Notes: a model not told the origin generated them from the letters alone. Counted from the stretch's first letter, positions 7,631 to 15,890 are shown. The stretch is 64,000 nucleotides of DNA from Alphaproteobacteria bacterium (GCA_017307375.1 JAFKFH010000015.1:173588-237587); one strand, 5' to 3'. Numbers and translations: made by a program.

Positions 7631-7646
7631 CATTTCACGTGAAATG
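7631..7646. promoter_or_regulatory. parS-like site 4
   Basis: CATTTCACGTGAAATG, the same 16-bp palindrome, 11 bp beyond the stop codon of parB. Confidence 0.9.
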
Positions 7647-7657
7647 TCCCGCCCTCC

Positions 7658-8524
7658 TCAGGACAGGATGTCGTCGATAAGCGCCCGCGTAGCCGCCAAG
7701 CGATCGCGATCCTGCTGCGACAGGACACTCCCCCCGGCTTTCTGGTCGCGCAGCAGGACCAGCCGCTTCTCCGAGGCACGCGTGAATTTGCTCACCAGGG
7801 CCGTCAGGCTTGGCGCCTCCTGGCGGGTGCTCGCGGTCCGTTCCCCGGGCTTGCGCGCGGCTTTCAGCCCCTCGAGCTGTCGGACCGTCGCACCCTCGAC
7901 CGCCGCTTCCCACATCCGCATCTGGAGGGCCGGATCCGACGTATCGGCAATGGCACGGAGAGCCGACGCGCTCACGTCGCGATGCTGCTCCAGGACAGCG
8001 AGGATTTCGTGGGGCAGGCGGAGCAGGGCGAGCGTCCTGGTGATATGGCCCTGGCTCTTGCCCACCATCGTCCCGAGTTGCTCGTGGGTGAGCCCCCGCA
8101 CCTGCTGGAGCTTTGCCAGCGCTCGCGCCTCCTCGACCGGGGACAGATCCTCGCGTTGCAGGTTCTCGATCACCGCGACCTCCGCGGGATCCAGGTCGTC
8201 GCTGACGACGATCACCGGCACCAGCTCCAGCCCGGCGATCCCGGCGGCACGCCACCGCCGCTCGCCGGCGATGATCGTGTACCGGCCTCCATCGCCCTCA
8301 CGGACCAGCAGCGGTTCCAGAACCCCCAGTCCGCGTATCGTTGCCGCCAGTTCCTGCAGCGCGCCCTCGTCGAAAAACGTCCGCGGCTGCTCCGGATTGG
8401 GATCGAGAAGGTCCACCCGCACCTCGCGGTAGGAGCGGCTTTCATCGACCGCGAAAATGGAACTGGCGCGGGCAACCGCACCCTTCATGAGGCTGAGGTT
8501 GCCGGTCTGCAGCTTACGCGACAT
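7658..8524 (-). CDS. parB: Plasmid partition protein ParB
   Basis: 288 residues from the ATG at 8524. The ParB/Spo0J N-terminal domain has 'VDLLDPNPEQPRTFFDEGAL' (box I) and 'IIAGERRWRAA' (the GERRxRA CTPase motif), followed by 'VIENLQREDLSPVEEARAL' and a helix-turn-helix with 'LTHEQLGTMVGKSQGHITRT'. The C-terminus is a short dimerisation-type helix. ParB binds parS, loads as a CTP-dependent clamp and is moved by ParA. Four parS palindromes lie just downstream. The start overlaps the 3' end of parA by 11 bp, marking a parAB operon. The frame continues upstream to 8590, but the extra residues are parA antisense-frame noise. Confidence 0.95.
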   Translation of the reverse strand: MSRKLQTGNLSLMKGAVARASSIFAVDESRSYREVRVDLLDPNPEQPRTFFDEGALQELAATIRGLGVLEPLLVREGDGGRYTIIAGERRWRAAGIAGLELVPVIVVSDDLDPAEVAVIENLQREDLSPVEEARALAKLQQVRGLTHEQLGTMVGKSQGHITRTLALLRLPHEILAVLEQHRDVSASALRAIADTSDPALQMRMWEAAVEGATVRQLEGLKAARKPGERTASTRQEAPSLTALVSKFTRASEKRLVLLRDQKAGGSVLSQQDRDRLAATRALIDDILS

Positions 8525-9563
8525 GCTTCGCCCCTTCCTGCTGGGGTAGGGCGGCGACCAGCGCCGCCACCACTTCCCGATAGGCTTCAATTCCGGCGAT
8601 GTCCGGATCTAGCTGGATCGCGGGCTTGCCCGCGAGCGCCCCCTTGGGATAGCCGGCGGAGTTGCGCACCGGAGAGAAGAGGCGGCAGCGCGAGACCGCC
8701 GCCAGCTCGGTCAGTTCCTCGAGGATCTTCTTGTCCTGCTGCCGTCTCGGCTGATGCGACGTCGGCAGGATACCAAGGACCTTCAGCTTCGGGTTGACCC
8801 TGCGCTGGACCTTGGAGATCGTCTCCATGAGCATCGTGAGACCCATGAACGAAAGGACCTCCGTCTGCGAGGGGATCAGGACGAGATCAGCCGCATTCAG
8901 CGAACTGACGGTGAGCTGCCCCATGTTGGGCGGGCAATCCAGCAGGATCACGTCATACGCGGTCCGGCATTCGCCGAGCTTCTCACGCAACAACAGCGTG
9001 CCATTGGGTTCCGCGAGGATTTCAGCGTCGGCATTCGCAAGCGAGATATGCGACGGGAGGATGTCGATCGTGCCTGCGCCGACGTCGATATGCAGGATCG
9101 AATCGACCATCGACCCGCTGCCGAAGAGCGCGTGGGTGAGGGTCAGCTTGGCGCGCTCGCGCTCGTTGACGTCGACCCCGAGATGGATCGAGGCGTTCGC
9201 CTGAGGATCGCAGTCGACGACCAGCACGCGCAGGCCGCTCGTCGCGAGCAGGTAGGCGATGTTGACGACCGACGTGGTCTTCCCCACGCCGCCCTTTTGA
9301 TTTACGCAGGCCATGACCAGGCCTGGTCGATCGGACACCGCTGGGATGCCTTTGACGCTGCCCGCGGACTGGGCGCGCAGGGCGCTTGAGATCATCTGCG
9401 GGATTCTCGCTGCTCCGCTTTCCCAGCGCGATATCGTCGCGCGGTCGTATTTGCGATCGAACTGCCGGTTGAGCAGGTCGGCGAACTGCTGCTGGTCCTT
9501 GGATCCGCGGATTTCCCGCAGCTCGGCGCCGGACATGACCTTGTCGTCCATCATCGTCCCCAT
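8514..9563 (-). CDS. parA: Plasmid partition ATPase ParA (type Ia)
   Basis: 349 residues. The N-terminal part (about 10-62) is a DNA-binding region with 'ISRWESGAARIP', typical of type Ia ParA proteins that repress their own operon. The deviant Walker A motif 'QKGGVGKTT' is at 89-97, Walker A' 'VVDCDPQANAS' follows, and Walker B is 'DVILLDCPPNMG'. ParA binds DNA non-specifically with ATP and drives ParB-parS complexes apart. The gene is upstream of parB and overlaps it. The start at 9563 (ATG) could instead be the ATG at 9554, which has 'gggga' just before. Inverted repeats at 9577-9615 are candidate operators for its N-terminal DNA-binding domain. Confidence 0.95.
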   Translation of the reverse strand: MGTMMDDKVMSGAELREIRGSKDQQQFADLLNRQFDRKYDRATISRWESGAARIPQMISSALRAQSAGSVKGIPAVSDRPGLVMACVNQKGGVGKTTSVVNIAYLLATSGLRVLVVDCDPQANASIHLGVDVNERERAKLTLTHALFGSGSMVDSILHIDVGAGTIDILPSHISLANADAEILAEPNGTLLLREKLGECRTAYDVILLDCPPNMGQLTVSSLNAADLVLIPSQTEVLSFMGLTMLMETISKVQRRVNPKLKVLGILPTSHQPRRQQDKKILEELTELAAVSRCRLFSPVRNSAGYPKGALAGKPAIQLDPDIAGIEAYREVVAALVAALPQQEGAKHVA

Positions 9564-9576
9564 GAGCGGTGTTGAT

Positions 9577-9615
9577 AGTTGAGACTATGCTCAACTCACT
9601 TGACGAAATTGTCAA
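9577..9615 (-). promoter_or_regulatory. Operator-like inverted repeats upstream of parAB
   Basis: AGTTGAG (9577-9583) pairs with CTCAACT (9590-9596), and TTGAC (9600-9604) pairs with GTCAA (9611-9615). Both lie within 55 bp upstream of the parA start, where type Ia ParA proteins commonly bind to autoregulate. Confidence 0.5.
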
Positions 9616-9640
9616 CCGGTGCGACCTTGCCGGCGTCGAA

Positions 9641-9884
9641 CGCTAAAGTCTCAAGCCTTGACGCGAGTCGCCCCGACCGGCTGGCCGCACAAGACAATCC
9701 CCAGAGACTTTGACGCCGACGAAGTATTGCGTACTGAGACTTTGGCGTTCCTCGGCCAGAGAGATTGTCGTTGGAGCGCTGAGAGTTTGACGTGATTTGC
9801 GGGTTATCCACTGAGAGATGGTCGTCAGACCTATAATTATAAAGCTATTAACCCTTAACAACGGCGCGAACGACAAACTCTCAG
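9641..9884. other. Candidate replication origin (iterons, DnaA box, AT-rich stretch)
   Basis: Between divergent parA and repA. Rightward iteron cores: GAGACTTTGACG (9704-9715), GAGACTTTGGCG (9736-9747), GAGAGTTTGACG (9781-9792). Leftward ones: 9641-9654 and 9871-9884. Weaker matches: 9759-9770 and 9813-9824. TTATCCACT (9804-9812) matches the DnaA box TTATCCACA at eight of nine bases. It is followed by an AT-rich run (ATAATTATAAAGCTATTAA, about 9833-9851), suited to strand opening. This is the standard layout of an iteron-controlled oriV. Confidence 0.8.
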
Positions 9885-9942
9885 CATGAGGACTTGTCAC
9901 GCATCGGCTACCATGAAACCGCATCGACTCGGGAGACTCGGC

Positions 9943-10911
9943 ATGCAAGACGACAGCCGCACCGGCAACGTCCACCAGCTCGTCCTGGCCTATGGCACGG
10001 AAAGGGCCAGGGCGATTGCCGTCGACGCCGAGGAACGCAAACTGATCGACCTCGCCTCCGGGATGCTCACGACCGAAGATAGCTCGTTTGGCATCTCGCA
10101 TTCGGCGTTCTGCATGACGAGCTTCCCGCATCGCAACCTCAAGGACGAGGCCGCGGTCTGGGTCCGCAAGAACGGCCGGGCGTCGCTGATGGTAGAGCCA
10201 GGCAAACTGCTGATCAGTGGTGAGCCCAGACATTTCGGCGTGCCCTACGGCCCGAAAGCGAGGCTTATCCTGCTGTACCTGCAGAGCAGGGCCATCAAGA
10301 CCAACAGCCGTTTCATCGAACTCGGCGGCTCGATGTACGACTGGATGAAGCGCCTCGAGATACCGATCTGCGGCTCGAACTACAAAGCCATGCAGGAACA
10401 GGCATTCCGCCTGTCCGCCTGCAGGCTGACGATCGGCTGGACTGGCGAGGCGAACAGCGTCGGCTTCCGCCAGGAGAACATCATCCAGGGAATGCTGCTT
10501 CTGCCCCCGGCCGAGCAGGGGCAACCGCGCCTGTGGAACGACACCGTCGAAATCACGGAATCCTTCTTCGATGCGCTTAAGAAGCATCCGGTCCCGATTT
10601 CGGAACGGGCAATCAAGATGCTGTCGGAAGCATCGTCCGCCCTCGATGTCTACATCTGGCTCAGCTACAGGCTCTACAATCTCAAGAAGAGCGAGCGAAT
10701 TTCCTACAACGCACTGCGCGAACAATTCGGCAGCGAGTACGATCGTCTGTTCGATTTCAAGCGGCGCTTCCAGTTTCCGCTCAAGAAGGCCCTCGCCGTC
10801 TACCCGGACGCCAAGGTTGACATCGACGACGACGGTATTGTCCTCCACCCGTCACGGCCCGCCGTCAGCGCCCAGACCACCGTCGTCGCGATCGGCAGCG
10901 GCCGGCGCTAG
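9943..10911 (+). CDS. repA: Replication initiator RepA
   Basis: 322 residues from the ATG at 9943 (preceded by GGGAG); the frame is open to an ATG at 9886, inside the last iteron of the upstream set. The sequence resembles plasmid RepA proteins of the RepA_C type: 'PYGPKARLILLYLQSRAIKTNSRFIELG' region (about 87-115), 'SMYDWMKRLEIP', 'SALDVYIWLSYRLYNL' and 'LREQFGSEYDRLFDFKRRF', with the winged-helix features of such initiators. It would bind the GAGACTTTG iterons on both sides of the gene and recruit DnaA and helicase. The location between two iteron fields supports copy-number control by handcuffing. No other initiator is seen in the window. Confidence 0.88.
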   Translation: MQDDSRTGNVHQLVLAYGTERARAIAVDAEERKLIDLASGMLTTEDSSFGISHSAFCMTSFPHRNLKDEAAVWVRKNGRASLMVEPGKLLISGEPRHFGVPYGPKARLILLYLQSRAIKTNSRFIELGGSMYDWMKRLEIPICGSNYKAMQEQAFRLSACRLTIGWTGEANSVGFRQENIIQGMLLLPPAEQGQPRLWNDTVEITESFFDALKKHPVPISERAIKMLSEASSALDVYIWLSYRLYNLKKSERISYNALREQFGSEYDRLFDFKRRFQFPLKKALAVYPDAKVDIDDDGIVLHPSRPAVSAQTTVVAIGSGRR

Positions 10912-10920
10912 CCGCGACCT

Positions 10921-11225
10921 GAGACTTTGACGTCGCTCAGCTTGCTCCAACTTCCTGTCCGGAATCTGGGATCGACCTGAGACTTTGACGCACAGGAAGA
11001 CATCGTCCGGCACCTGAGACTTTGTCGTCGAGCTGGCCGCCTCATGCCAGGTCGGACCTCACCTGGCATTGCACGCTCTATTGAGACTTTGTCGTTCGGT
11101 GCCCCGAACCCTGAGACTTTGTCGTCCGACCTGCACGCCGCAAATAGGGCAAGGTCGGCTGGCAAGATTCGGGGTGCGAGGCTCGAACGACAAACTCTCT
11201 GGTGCCGACGCCTGAGAGTTTGTCG
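10921..11225. repeat. Iteron field downstream of repA
   Basis: Seven copies. Rightward: GAGACTTTGACG at 10921 and 10979; GAGACTTTGTCG at 11016, 11083 and 11113; GAGAGTTTGTCG at 11214. Leftward: 11188-11199. Most are preceded by CT or TT. Spacing is irregular (58, 37, 67, 30, 75, 26 bp), unlike a tight origin array, which suits an incompatibility/copy-control locus (inc) that titrates RepA. Confidence 0.85.
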
Positions 11226-11450
11226 CTCGACCGAGCGCGGCGGTGGCCGGCCTCCGCCACCCGGGTCATCGATGACGGCCGGGATCGGCCCGCACCGGAC
11301 CGCTACGAAGGTAGCGCCCTTGTGGTAGTATCGATCGAGGCGAGAGCTTGCGAAGGCGGGGTCGATCGGACGGAACCACTCACCGAGCCCGATATCCGCA
11401 AATTGGGCGCATCGGCATTCGCCGCCGGCGCAATCGGATCGGGTAGCCAC

Positions 11451-11777
11451 ATGCCTAAGCTCCACAGCGTTACCGAGTCTTCTGCTGCCACCCCGCAACT
11501 GGGCCCTCGTACACACCTCGTCGGAGAATGGCCTCTCGCAGACCTGCAGCCGCTGATCGACGCCAGCCAAGGATTGATCTTCACCTCAGACCGGCCACGT
11601 TTCCATCCGCCTGAAGGTAGCCAACCTTCGCCATGGCCCCGGCACTTGGTCATCGAGGTCGAGACGGAGGACTGCGGTGGGCCCTGCCCGACGCCTGGCT
11701 ACTACATCGTATCGGGCATCCGCCCGGATCTCGCCTCTCGCTTGCTTCCGGGCCGGGGCGGTTCGGAAACAGCATGA
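11451..11777 (+). CDS. Hypothetical protein coupled to SIR2 gene
   Basis: 108 residues from ATG 11451 (MPKLHSVTES); the frame is open upstream to 11202 but that part overlaps iterons. It has 'WPLADLQPLIDASQGLIF', 'HLVIEVETEDCGGPCPTPGYY' and 'SGIRPDLASRLLPG'. No family is recognised. Its stop TGA overlaps the SIR2 start (ATGA), so the two are co-translated; the product may be a partner, sensor or inhibitor of the SIR2 protein, which is inference. Start uncertain. Confidence 0.4.
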   Translation: MPKLHSVTESSAATPQLGPRTHLVGEWPLADLQPLIDASQGLIFTSDRPRFHPPEGSQPSPWPRHLVIEVETEDCGGPCPTPGYYIVSGIRPDLASRLLPGRGGSETA

Positions 11778-12736
11778 CAGCGCCCCGCACCAGCGTGTTG
11801 CTGCTCGGTGCTGGTTTCAGCGCCAACTTCGGCGGCTTCCTTGCTAACGAAATGCCGGGGAAGCTCCTCGCCTGCCCTCAATTCGATGACGAATTGCGTG
11901 AACTCCTTCACAGCTACGACAACCGAGGTGGCTTCGAGGCTGCACTGGGCGATCTCCAAACCGAGGCCCGCGACGCCGGCCGACCGACGCCGCGCCTGCT
12001 CCAGTTCCTCGGCGCGCTGCGCAGCGTCTTCGATCTGATGAACCGGGAGTACAAAAACGTCCCCTTCGAATGGCAGAACGACCGCGCTTTCAGGCTGGGC
12101 ACGTTCCTGACCAGGTTCGACGCAATCTTCAGTTTGAACCAGGATACGCTGCTCGAGCAGCATTACCTGAATGACAACGTCGGCCTCGAAAGCGCGATGC
12201 GCTGGAGCGGCCCATGCTTGCCGGGAATGGTGCCGAACGGGCCAGCCCCACTGTTCGAGGGCCGCTTCCTCGGCCCCTGGCAACCGGCTGCGCCTCCCTA
12301 TTCGGTTCCACCGCGCATGCAGCCATACTTCAAGCTGCATGGCTCGACCAACTGGCATGTCGCCGGTTCCGACGAAATCATGGTCCTCGGCACCGGCAAG
12401 CCGGGCATCATTGAGCGCTTCCCCGTACTTGCCTGGTACTTCCAGCAGTTCCGCCAATATCTCGCCCGCCCAAACGTGCGGCTGATGACGATCGGATACG
12501 GCTTCGCCGACGATCACATCAACGAGGCGATCGCTAGCGCGGCACTCGGGAACGAGCCGCGACTTTGGATCGTCGGGCCCTCCGGCATGAAAACCTTGAA
12601 CCGGCTCGGAGAACACCAACGCGATCTGATGCGGGCATTGCGGCTGAAGGTGATCGGGGAATCCACCCGGAACCTCAGCGCGCTCTTCGGCGACGACCGG
12701 GTCGGCCACGCCGATCTGATGCGCTTCTTTAGTTGA
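11774..12736 (+). CDS. SIR2-like domain protein (probable NADase defence effector)
   Basis: 320 residues with the SIR2 fold signatures: the NAD-binding loop 'LLGAGFSANFG' (10-20), 'FSLNQDTLLE' (119-128) in place of the usual T-x-N-x-D, 'FKLHGSTNW' (186-194, His189 as the catalytic His) and 'IGYGFADDHINEA' (240-252). Bacterial stand-alone SIR2 proteins of this type often act as NAD-depleting effectors in anti-phage systems such as Thoeris, DSR and prokaryotic Argonaute-linked modules; none of those partners is adjacent. The only linked gene is the small overlapping one upstream. The pair interrupts the iteron field (iterons at 11.2 and again at 12.8 kb), so it looks like inserted cargo. The C-terminal half is helical without a known extra domain. 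Confidence 0.8.
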   Translation: MTAPRTSVLLLGAGFSANFGGFLANEMPGKLLACPQFDDELRELLHSYDNRGGFEAALGDLQTEARDAGRPTPRLLQFLGALRSVFDLMNREYKNVPFEWQNDRAFRLGTFLTRFDAIFSLNQDTLLEQHYLNDNVGLESAMRWSGPCLPGMVPNGPAPLFEGRFLGPWQPAAPPYSVPPRMQPYFKLHGSTNWHVAGSDEIMVLGTGKPGIIERFPVLAWYFQQFRQYLARPNVRLMTIGYGFADDHINEAIASAALGNEPRLWIVGPSGMKTLNRLGEHQRDLMRALRLKVIGESTRNLSALFGDDRVGHADLMRFFS

Positions 12737-12831
12737 CGCCGGCGGGATCCGCGATGGCGAACAAATCCGCCATAGCCGTCTTGGTCGCGACATCGTCGGT
12801 CGGGAGCCGATGCTGCTAGGCCGCTCGGGCT

Positions 12832-12904
12832 GAGACTTAGACGCCGGCTCGGCCCGAATGGGAACATCGAAGAACATCGGAAAACACCGCTTGAGACTTT
12901 GACG
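12832..12904 (+). repeat. Two iterons beyond the SIR2 gene
   Basis: GAGACTTAGACG (12832-12843, one mismatch) and GAGACTTTGACG (12893-12904). They continue the repA-downstream field on the far side of the SIR2 unit, in the gap between converging genes. Confidence 0.75.
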
Positions 12905-12909
12905 TCGGG

Positions 12910-13401
12910 TCATCCCCCGGCCAGATTCCAAGCCGCCTGCAGCGCGTCGGCCAGATCCGGCCGCAACCACGGCACGACCACCATCGCGGTCAGGGCAAGG
13001 CGTCCACGCCAATCCGCTTCGCTGAACACGATGACGAAGACCGGCCCGAAGACAAGCAACAGCCAGACAGGAGGCCAGTAGGTCCGGTAGAGATCGGCCA
13101 GGGCTTCGACCAGGATGCAGATTTCGAGGACGGTCAGGAAACCGCGCCAGTCCAGCGCGATGTAGACGGCGGATGCGACCAGCAACACGCCGCCGGCGAC
13201 CGCGATCACCGGCTCCATGGTCAAGACGGCGATGATGAGGCGGATGAACCGGGCGAATGCCTCGGCCTGCAGCGCGACCTCGGCCGGGGCGGGCAGCCAC
13301 ACCGCTGCGATCACCGAAAGGAGCGCCGCGACCGGGACCACGGCGGCCAGAACGCCGATCCCGCCGCGCCAGGCGGAAGGCAGGGCGGCCGCGGCATTCA
13401 C
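12910..13401 (-). CDS. Small membrane protein, third gene of two-component operon
   Basis: 163 residues, strongly hydrophobic: spans near 14-36 ('IGVLAAVVPVAALLSVIAAV'), 52-84 ('LIIAVLTMEPVIAVAGGVLL' and following) and 112-128 ('WLLLVFGPVFVIVF'). Starts with GTG at 13401, overlapping the stop of the receiver gene (GTGA), so it is the last gene of a kinase-receiver-membrane protein operon. Family not recognised; topology resembles small inner-membrane proteins such as PsiE-like ones but without a clear match. A membrane target of the signalling pair is a reasonable guess. Confidence 0.6.
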   Translation of the reverse strand: MNAAAALPSAWRGGIGVLAAVVPVAALLSVIAAVWLPAPAEVALQAEAFARFIRLIIAVLTMEPVIAVAGGVLLVASAVYIALDWRGFLTVLEICILVEALADLYRTYWPPVWLLLVFGPVFVIVFSEADWRGRLALTAMVVVPWLRPDLADALQAAWNLAGG

Positions 13402-13835
13402 GACGCGGCATCCAGCGCGTCGAGGGCAAGCCTCGCCGTCCGGCGCAGCTCGGCGGCCCGTTCGAGACGGTTGCGCAAGGTCGCGATCAGAATCATATGA
13501 TCGATCGGCTTTTCGAGAAATCCGTCCGCCCGCAGCTTCAGCGACTTCAGTCGCGTCGCCTGGTCGTGAAACGCCGTCATCATCACGACCGGCGTCCAGG
13601 TCTGCTCGGGATATTGCAGCCGGATCTCGGACAGGAATTCATGGCCGTCGAGATCGGGCAGCCGGATGTCGCTCAGCACGATCGCCGGCTTCGCGCTGCC
13701 GAAGAGGTCGATCGCTTCCCTCCCGGTCGAGGCACGGGCGACGTCGTAGCCGCCCGCGACCAGCACCCGGCGGAGCATTCCCGACATGGCCGGCTCGTCC
13801 TCGACCAGCAGCACCAACCTCTCATTGTCGACCAT
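13398..13835 (-). CDS. Response regulator, receiver domain only
   Basis: 145 residues. Receiver domain with acidic pocket 'VLLVEDEP' , phospho-acceptor Asp in 'IVLSDIRLPDLDG', Thr in 'VVMMTAFHD' and Lys in 'GFLEKPID'. There is no DNA-binding output domain; a 20-residue helix ('LRNRLERAAELRRTARLALD') ends the protein. It therefore acts by protein contact, like CheY, probably on the membrane protein encoded next. The ATG at 13835 lies one base after the kinase stop; an in-frame ATG at 13865 inside the kinase gene is less likely. The frame continues further upstream, but that is kinase shadow. Confidence 0.88.
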   Translation of the reverse strand: MVDNERLVLLVEDEPAMSGMLRRVLVAGGYDVARASTGREAIDLFGSAKPAIVLSDIRLPDLDGHEFLSEIRLQYPEQTWTPVVMMTAFHDQATRLKSLKLRADGFLEKPIDHMILIATLRNRLERAAELRRTARLALDALDAAS

Positions 13836-13836
13836 T

Positions 13837-14643
13837 TCAGCAATCCCCTGTTGATCCAGCGTCATTGACCGTCGGCAGTCGGATTTCGACGACCGTACCT
13901 CCGCCGGGACGCGCGCCCAGCGCGATCTCGCCGCCGTGGCGCTGCACGACGTTGAGCGCATGGTGAAACCCGAGCCCGGTACCGCGGATCGACGTCGTGT
14001 TGGATCCGCGAAAATACGGCTGTCCCAGCCGCTCGAGCTCGGCTGCCGGAATGCCGATCCCGTCGTCACTGACCCGGATGATCAGCAGCGAGCGTGCCGC
14101 CACCAGCTCGATGGCCACGGCCGAGCTCGCGTATTTGGCGGCGTTGCCGACGATATTGAGCACCGCCTCCGACAGCCGGCCGGCATCGCCGGAATAGGGC
14201 AGGGGGCCGGCCTGCTGGCCGATCTGGAATTCCCGGTCGGGGTGAATGCGGGCCACCTCGGCTGCGCAGCGCAGCACCAGCCGGCGCAGATCGACCGGCT
14301 CCGGAACGATTGCCGCGCGGCGCTCGGCAACGACGTCGAGATGGGTCACCAGCATCTCGTCGAGCCGGCGCAGCTGGTCGCCGATGATGCGATAATGGTC
14401 GTAACGCTCGATTTCGCCGAGCTCCCCGCGCTGCAGCAGCTGGACCGCGCTGTCCGCGACAGCCAGCGGCGTCCGCATTTCATGGGCCAGCACCCGGATG
14501 ATGTCGCCGATGACGGCACCGGCGGCGGCTTGCCCCTGCGGGGGCACGCGCACGACCATGAGCTCGCCGGATCCGCGCGCCGCGGCGTCGCGGATCCGCT
14601 GTCCATCCGGCTTCCAGTCCCCGTCCGGTTCACCCGTCACCAT
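13837..14643 (-). CDS. Soluble sensor histidine kinase
   Basis: 268 residues with a complete kinase core and almost no sensor domain. H-box 'VLAHEMRTPLAVAD' (His about 54), N-box 'EAVLNIVGNAAKYA', G1 'SDDGIGIP', F/G2 'GTGLGFHHALNVVQRHGG'. No membrane segment, so it is cytosolic; the first 45 residues are too short for a PAS or GAF domain. It phosphorylates the receiver encoded immediately downstream, one base away. Finding a kinase-receiver-membrane protein set beside a replication origin suggests a plasmid signalling function, but the signal is unknown. Confidence 0.9.
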   Translation of the reverse strand: MVTGEPDGDWKPDGQRIRDAAARGSGELMVVRVPPQGQAAAGAVIGDIIRVLAHEMRTPLAVADSAVQLLQRGELGEIERYDHYRIIGDQLRRLDEMLVTHLDVVAERRAAIVPEPVDLRRLVLRCAAEVARIHPDREFQIGQQAGPLPYSGDAGRLSEAVLNIVGNAAKYASSAVAIELVAARSLLIIRVSDDGIGIPAAELERLGQPYFRGSNTTSIRGTGLGFHHALNVVQRHGGEIALGARPGGGTVVEIRLPTVNDAGSTGDC

Positions 14644-14813
14644 GCGTCTCCGATGCCGCTCCTACCAGCCAGACGCAGCAGCCCTCGGTGATGTCGCGGT
14701 TGCCGAGCAATTTTCTCGCCCGGAGCCGCGTCGCGGCCACCCGGCCTGGGCGCCCTATGGGGTTTCGGCTATGATTCTATCCCTGTCAGACCGTTCGGAC
14801 CTGGTGGTGGACG
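14644..14813. promoter_or_regulatory. Divergent promoter region
   Basis: 170 bp between the leftward kinase gene and the rightward gene at 14814. It must contain both promoters; I see no strong inverted repeat in it. Confidence 0.35.
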
Positions 14814-15890
14814 ATGGAAAAAGAGCTGCGCGCTACCGACATTGCTGCCGACACTGGCAACTCTCCCGCGACGGCGGCCGCGCTCGCCGGCTGGCACAGG
14901 CTGCTGGATGAAGTCGCCGGCGCGCTCGCATCCACGGAGGCGGCTGGCGGGCGCGACGAGCCCGCCCGGTTGCGGTCCAAGCTGGAAGAGATCCTGGCCG
15001 GCAGTTCCACCGCCTTGACGGCGTGCGCCGGCTTCAGAGCCGTCTACATGCTGGGCTGGGGAACCTACGAGCGGGGCTCGGCCGGTCCGTTCGCGGGACC
15101 GCCGGACATCGACTTCGCCGCGGCGATCGCGCGCTTCCGCGCGGATCGCTACCGCCAGGCTGAAAAGGCCGGCGAAGATACCTGCTTCCTGTCGGAAGGC
15201 GAGGTCGCCGGCTGGCTGGCAGACGCGGGCATCCTCGCCCCGATCGAGGTGCGCGGCGTGGAGATCGAGATCGATGCCGACCCGCCCTATGAGCCGCGCC
15301 ATTGGCCGGAATGCCCGTCATGCGGCGAGGGACGCGGCGAGGACCGGATGGGGCAGGTCGACCATCGCCGCAACGCCTCCGCCTGGTTCCGCCAGTGCAC
15401 CCGGTGCGGCCACGGCTGGGACCGGCGCGAGGAAGCCTATCGCGCCTCAGACCCGATGATCCCGGACGATGGCCGCGACATTCCCGGCAGCTGCGTACCC
15501 TACGCGATCGCGCAGGCCTGCGGTCTGCCGATCGATCTGGCCATCGATGAATGCCGGCGTCATGGCTGGCGCCAGGCCAGGGGCGTCGACGATGCTGCCG
15601 GTATTTCCGCGGCGCTGGCCCTCGGCGCCGAGGTCACGAACGGTGTGCTCGAGGAACTCGGGCTATCCCGGCGCCGGGGCGTCACCCTCGGTGCGTTCCT
15701 GACCGCGGCCCGTCCTGACCGGCGCTACATCGTCAAAGTGAAGGGGCACTGGCTCGCCGTCGTCTGCGGCGAGAACCGGGACGCCGGCGGGACCCGCCGC
15801 AGCGCGCCGGTGCTCGATGCCTGGGAGATCCGCCCGGCCGCGGCCGCGTGCAGCCCCGCTGAGGCGCAAGGCGCGAGCGCACGCCGATGA
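14814..15890 (+). CDS. Zn-ribbon and predicted papain-like thiol peptidase protein
   Basis: 358 residues in three parts. Residues 1-160 are helical and unassigned. A four-Cys zinc ribbon follows: 'CPSC' at 167-170 and 'CTRCGHGW' at 195-202. The C-terminal domain begins 'GSCVPYAIAQACGLP' (Cys227 at a helix start) and ends 'RYIVKVKGHWLAVVCGE' (His312 in a strand), the Cys...His arrangement of papain-like or C39-like folds. Such domains occur in mobile-element proteins, where they may process polyproteins or remove modifiers; here the substrate is unknown. The giant polyvalent protein at 48.2 kb is a tempting candidate. The gene overlaps the DUF5131 gene downstream (ATGA). Peptidase activity is inference from the Cys/His pattern. 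Confidence 0.55.
   Translation: MEKELRATDIAADTGNSPATAAALAGWHRLLDEVAGALASTEAAGGRDEPARLRSKLEEILAGSSTALTACAGFRAVYMLGWGTYERGSAGPFAGPPDIDFAAAIARFRADRYRQAEKAGEDTCFLSEGEVAGWLADAGILAPIEVRGVEIEIDADPPYEPRHWPECPSCGEGRGEDRMGQVDHRRNASAWFRQCTRCGHGWDRREEAYRASDPMIPDDGRDIPGSCVPYAIAQACGLPIDLAIDECRRHGWRQARGVDDAAGISAALALGAEVTNGVLEELGLSRRRGVTLGAFLTAARPDRRYIVKVKGHWLAVVCGENRDAGGTRRSAPVLDAWEIRPAAAACSPAEAQGASARR

Noticed and set aside
11702..13429. 575-residue minus-strand frame
   Set aside because: Antisense to the SIR2 gene and frame-shifted over the small membrane protein; no domain.
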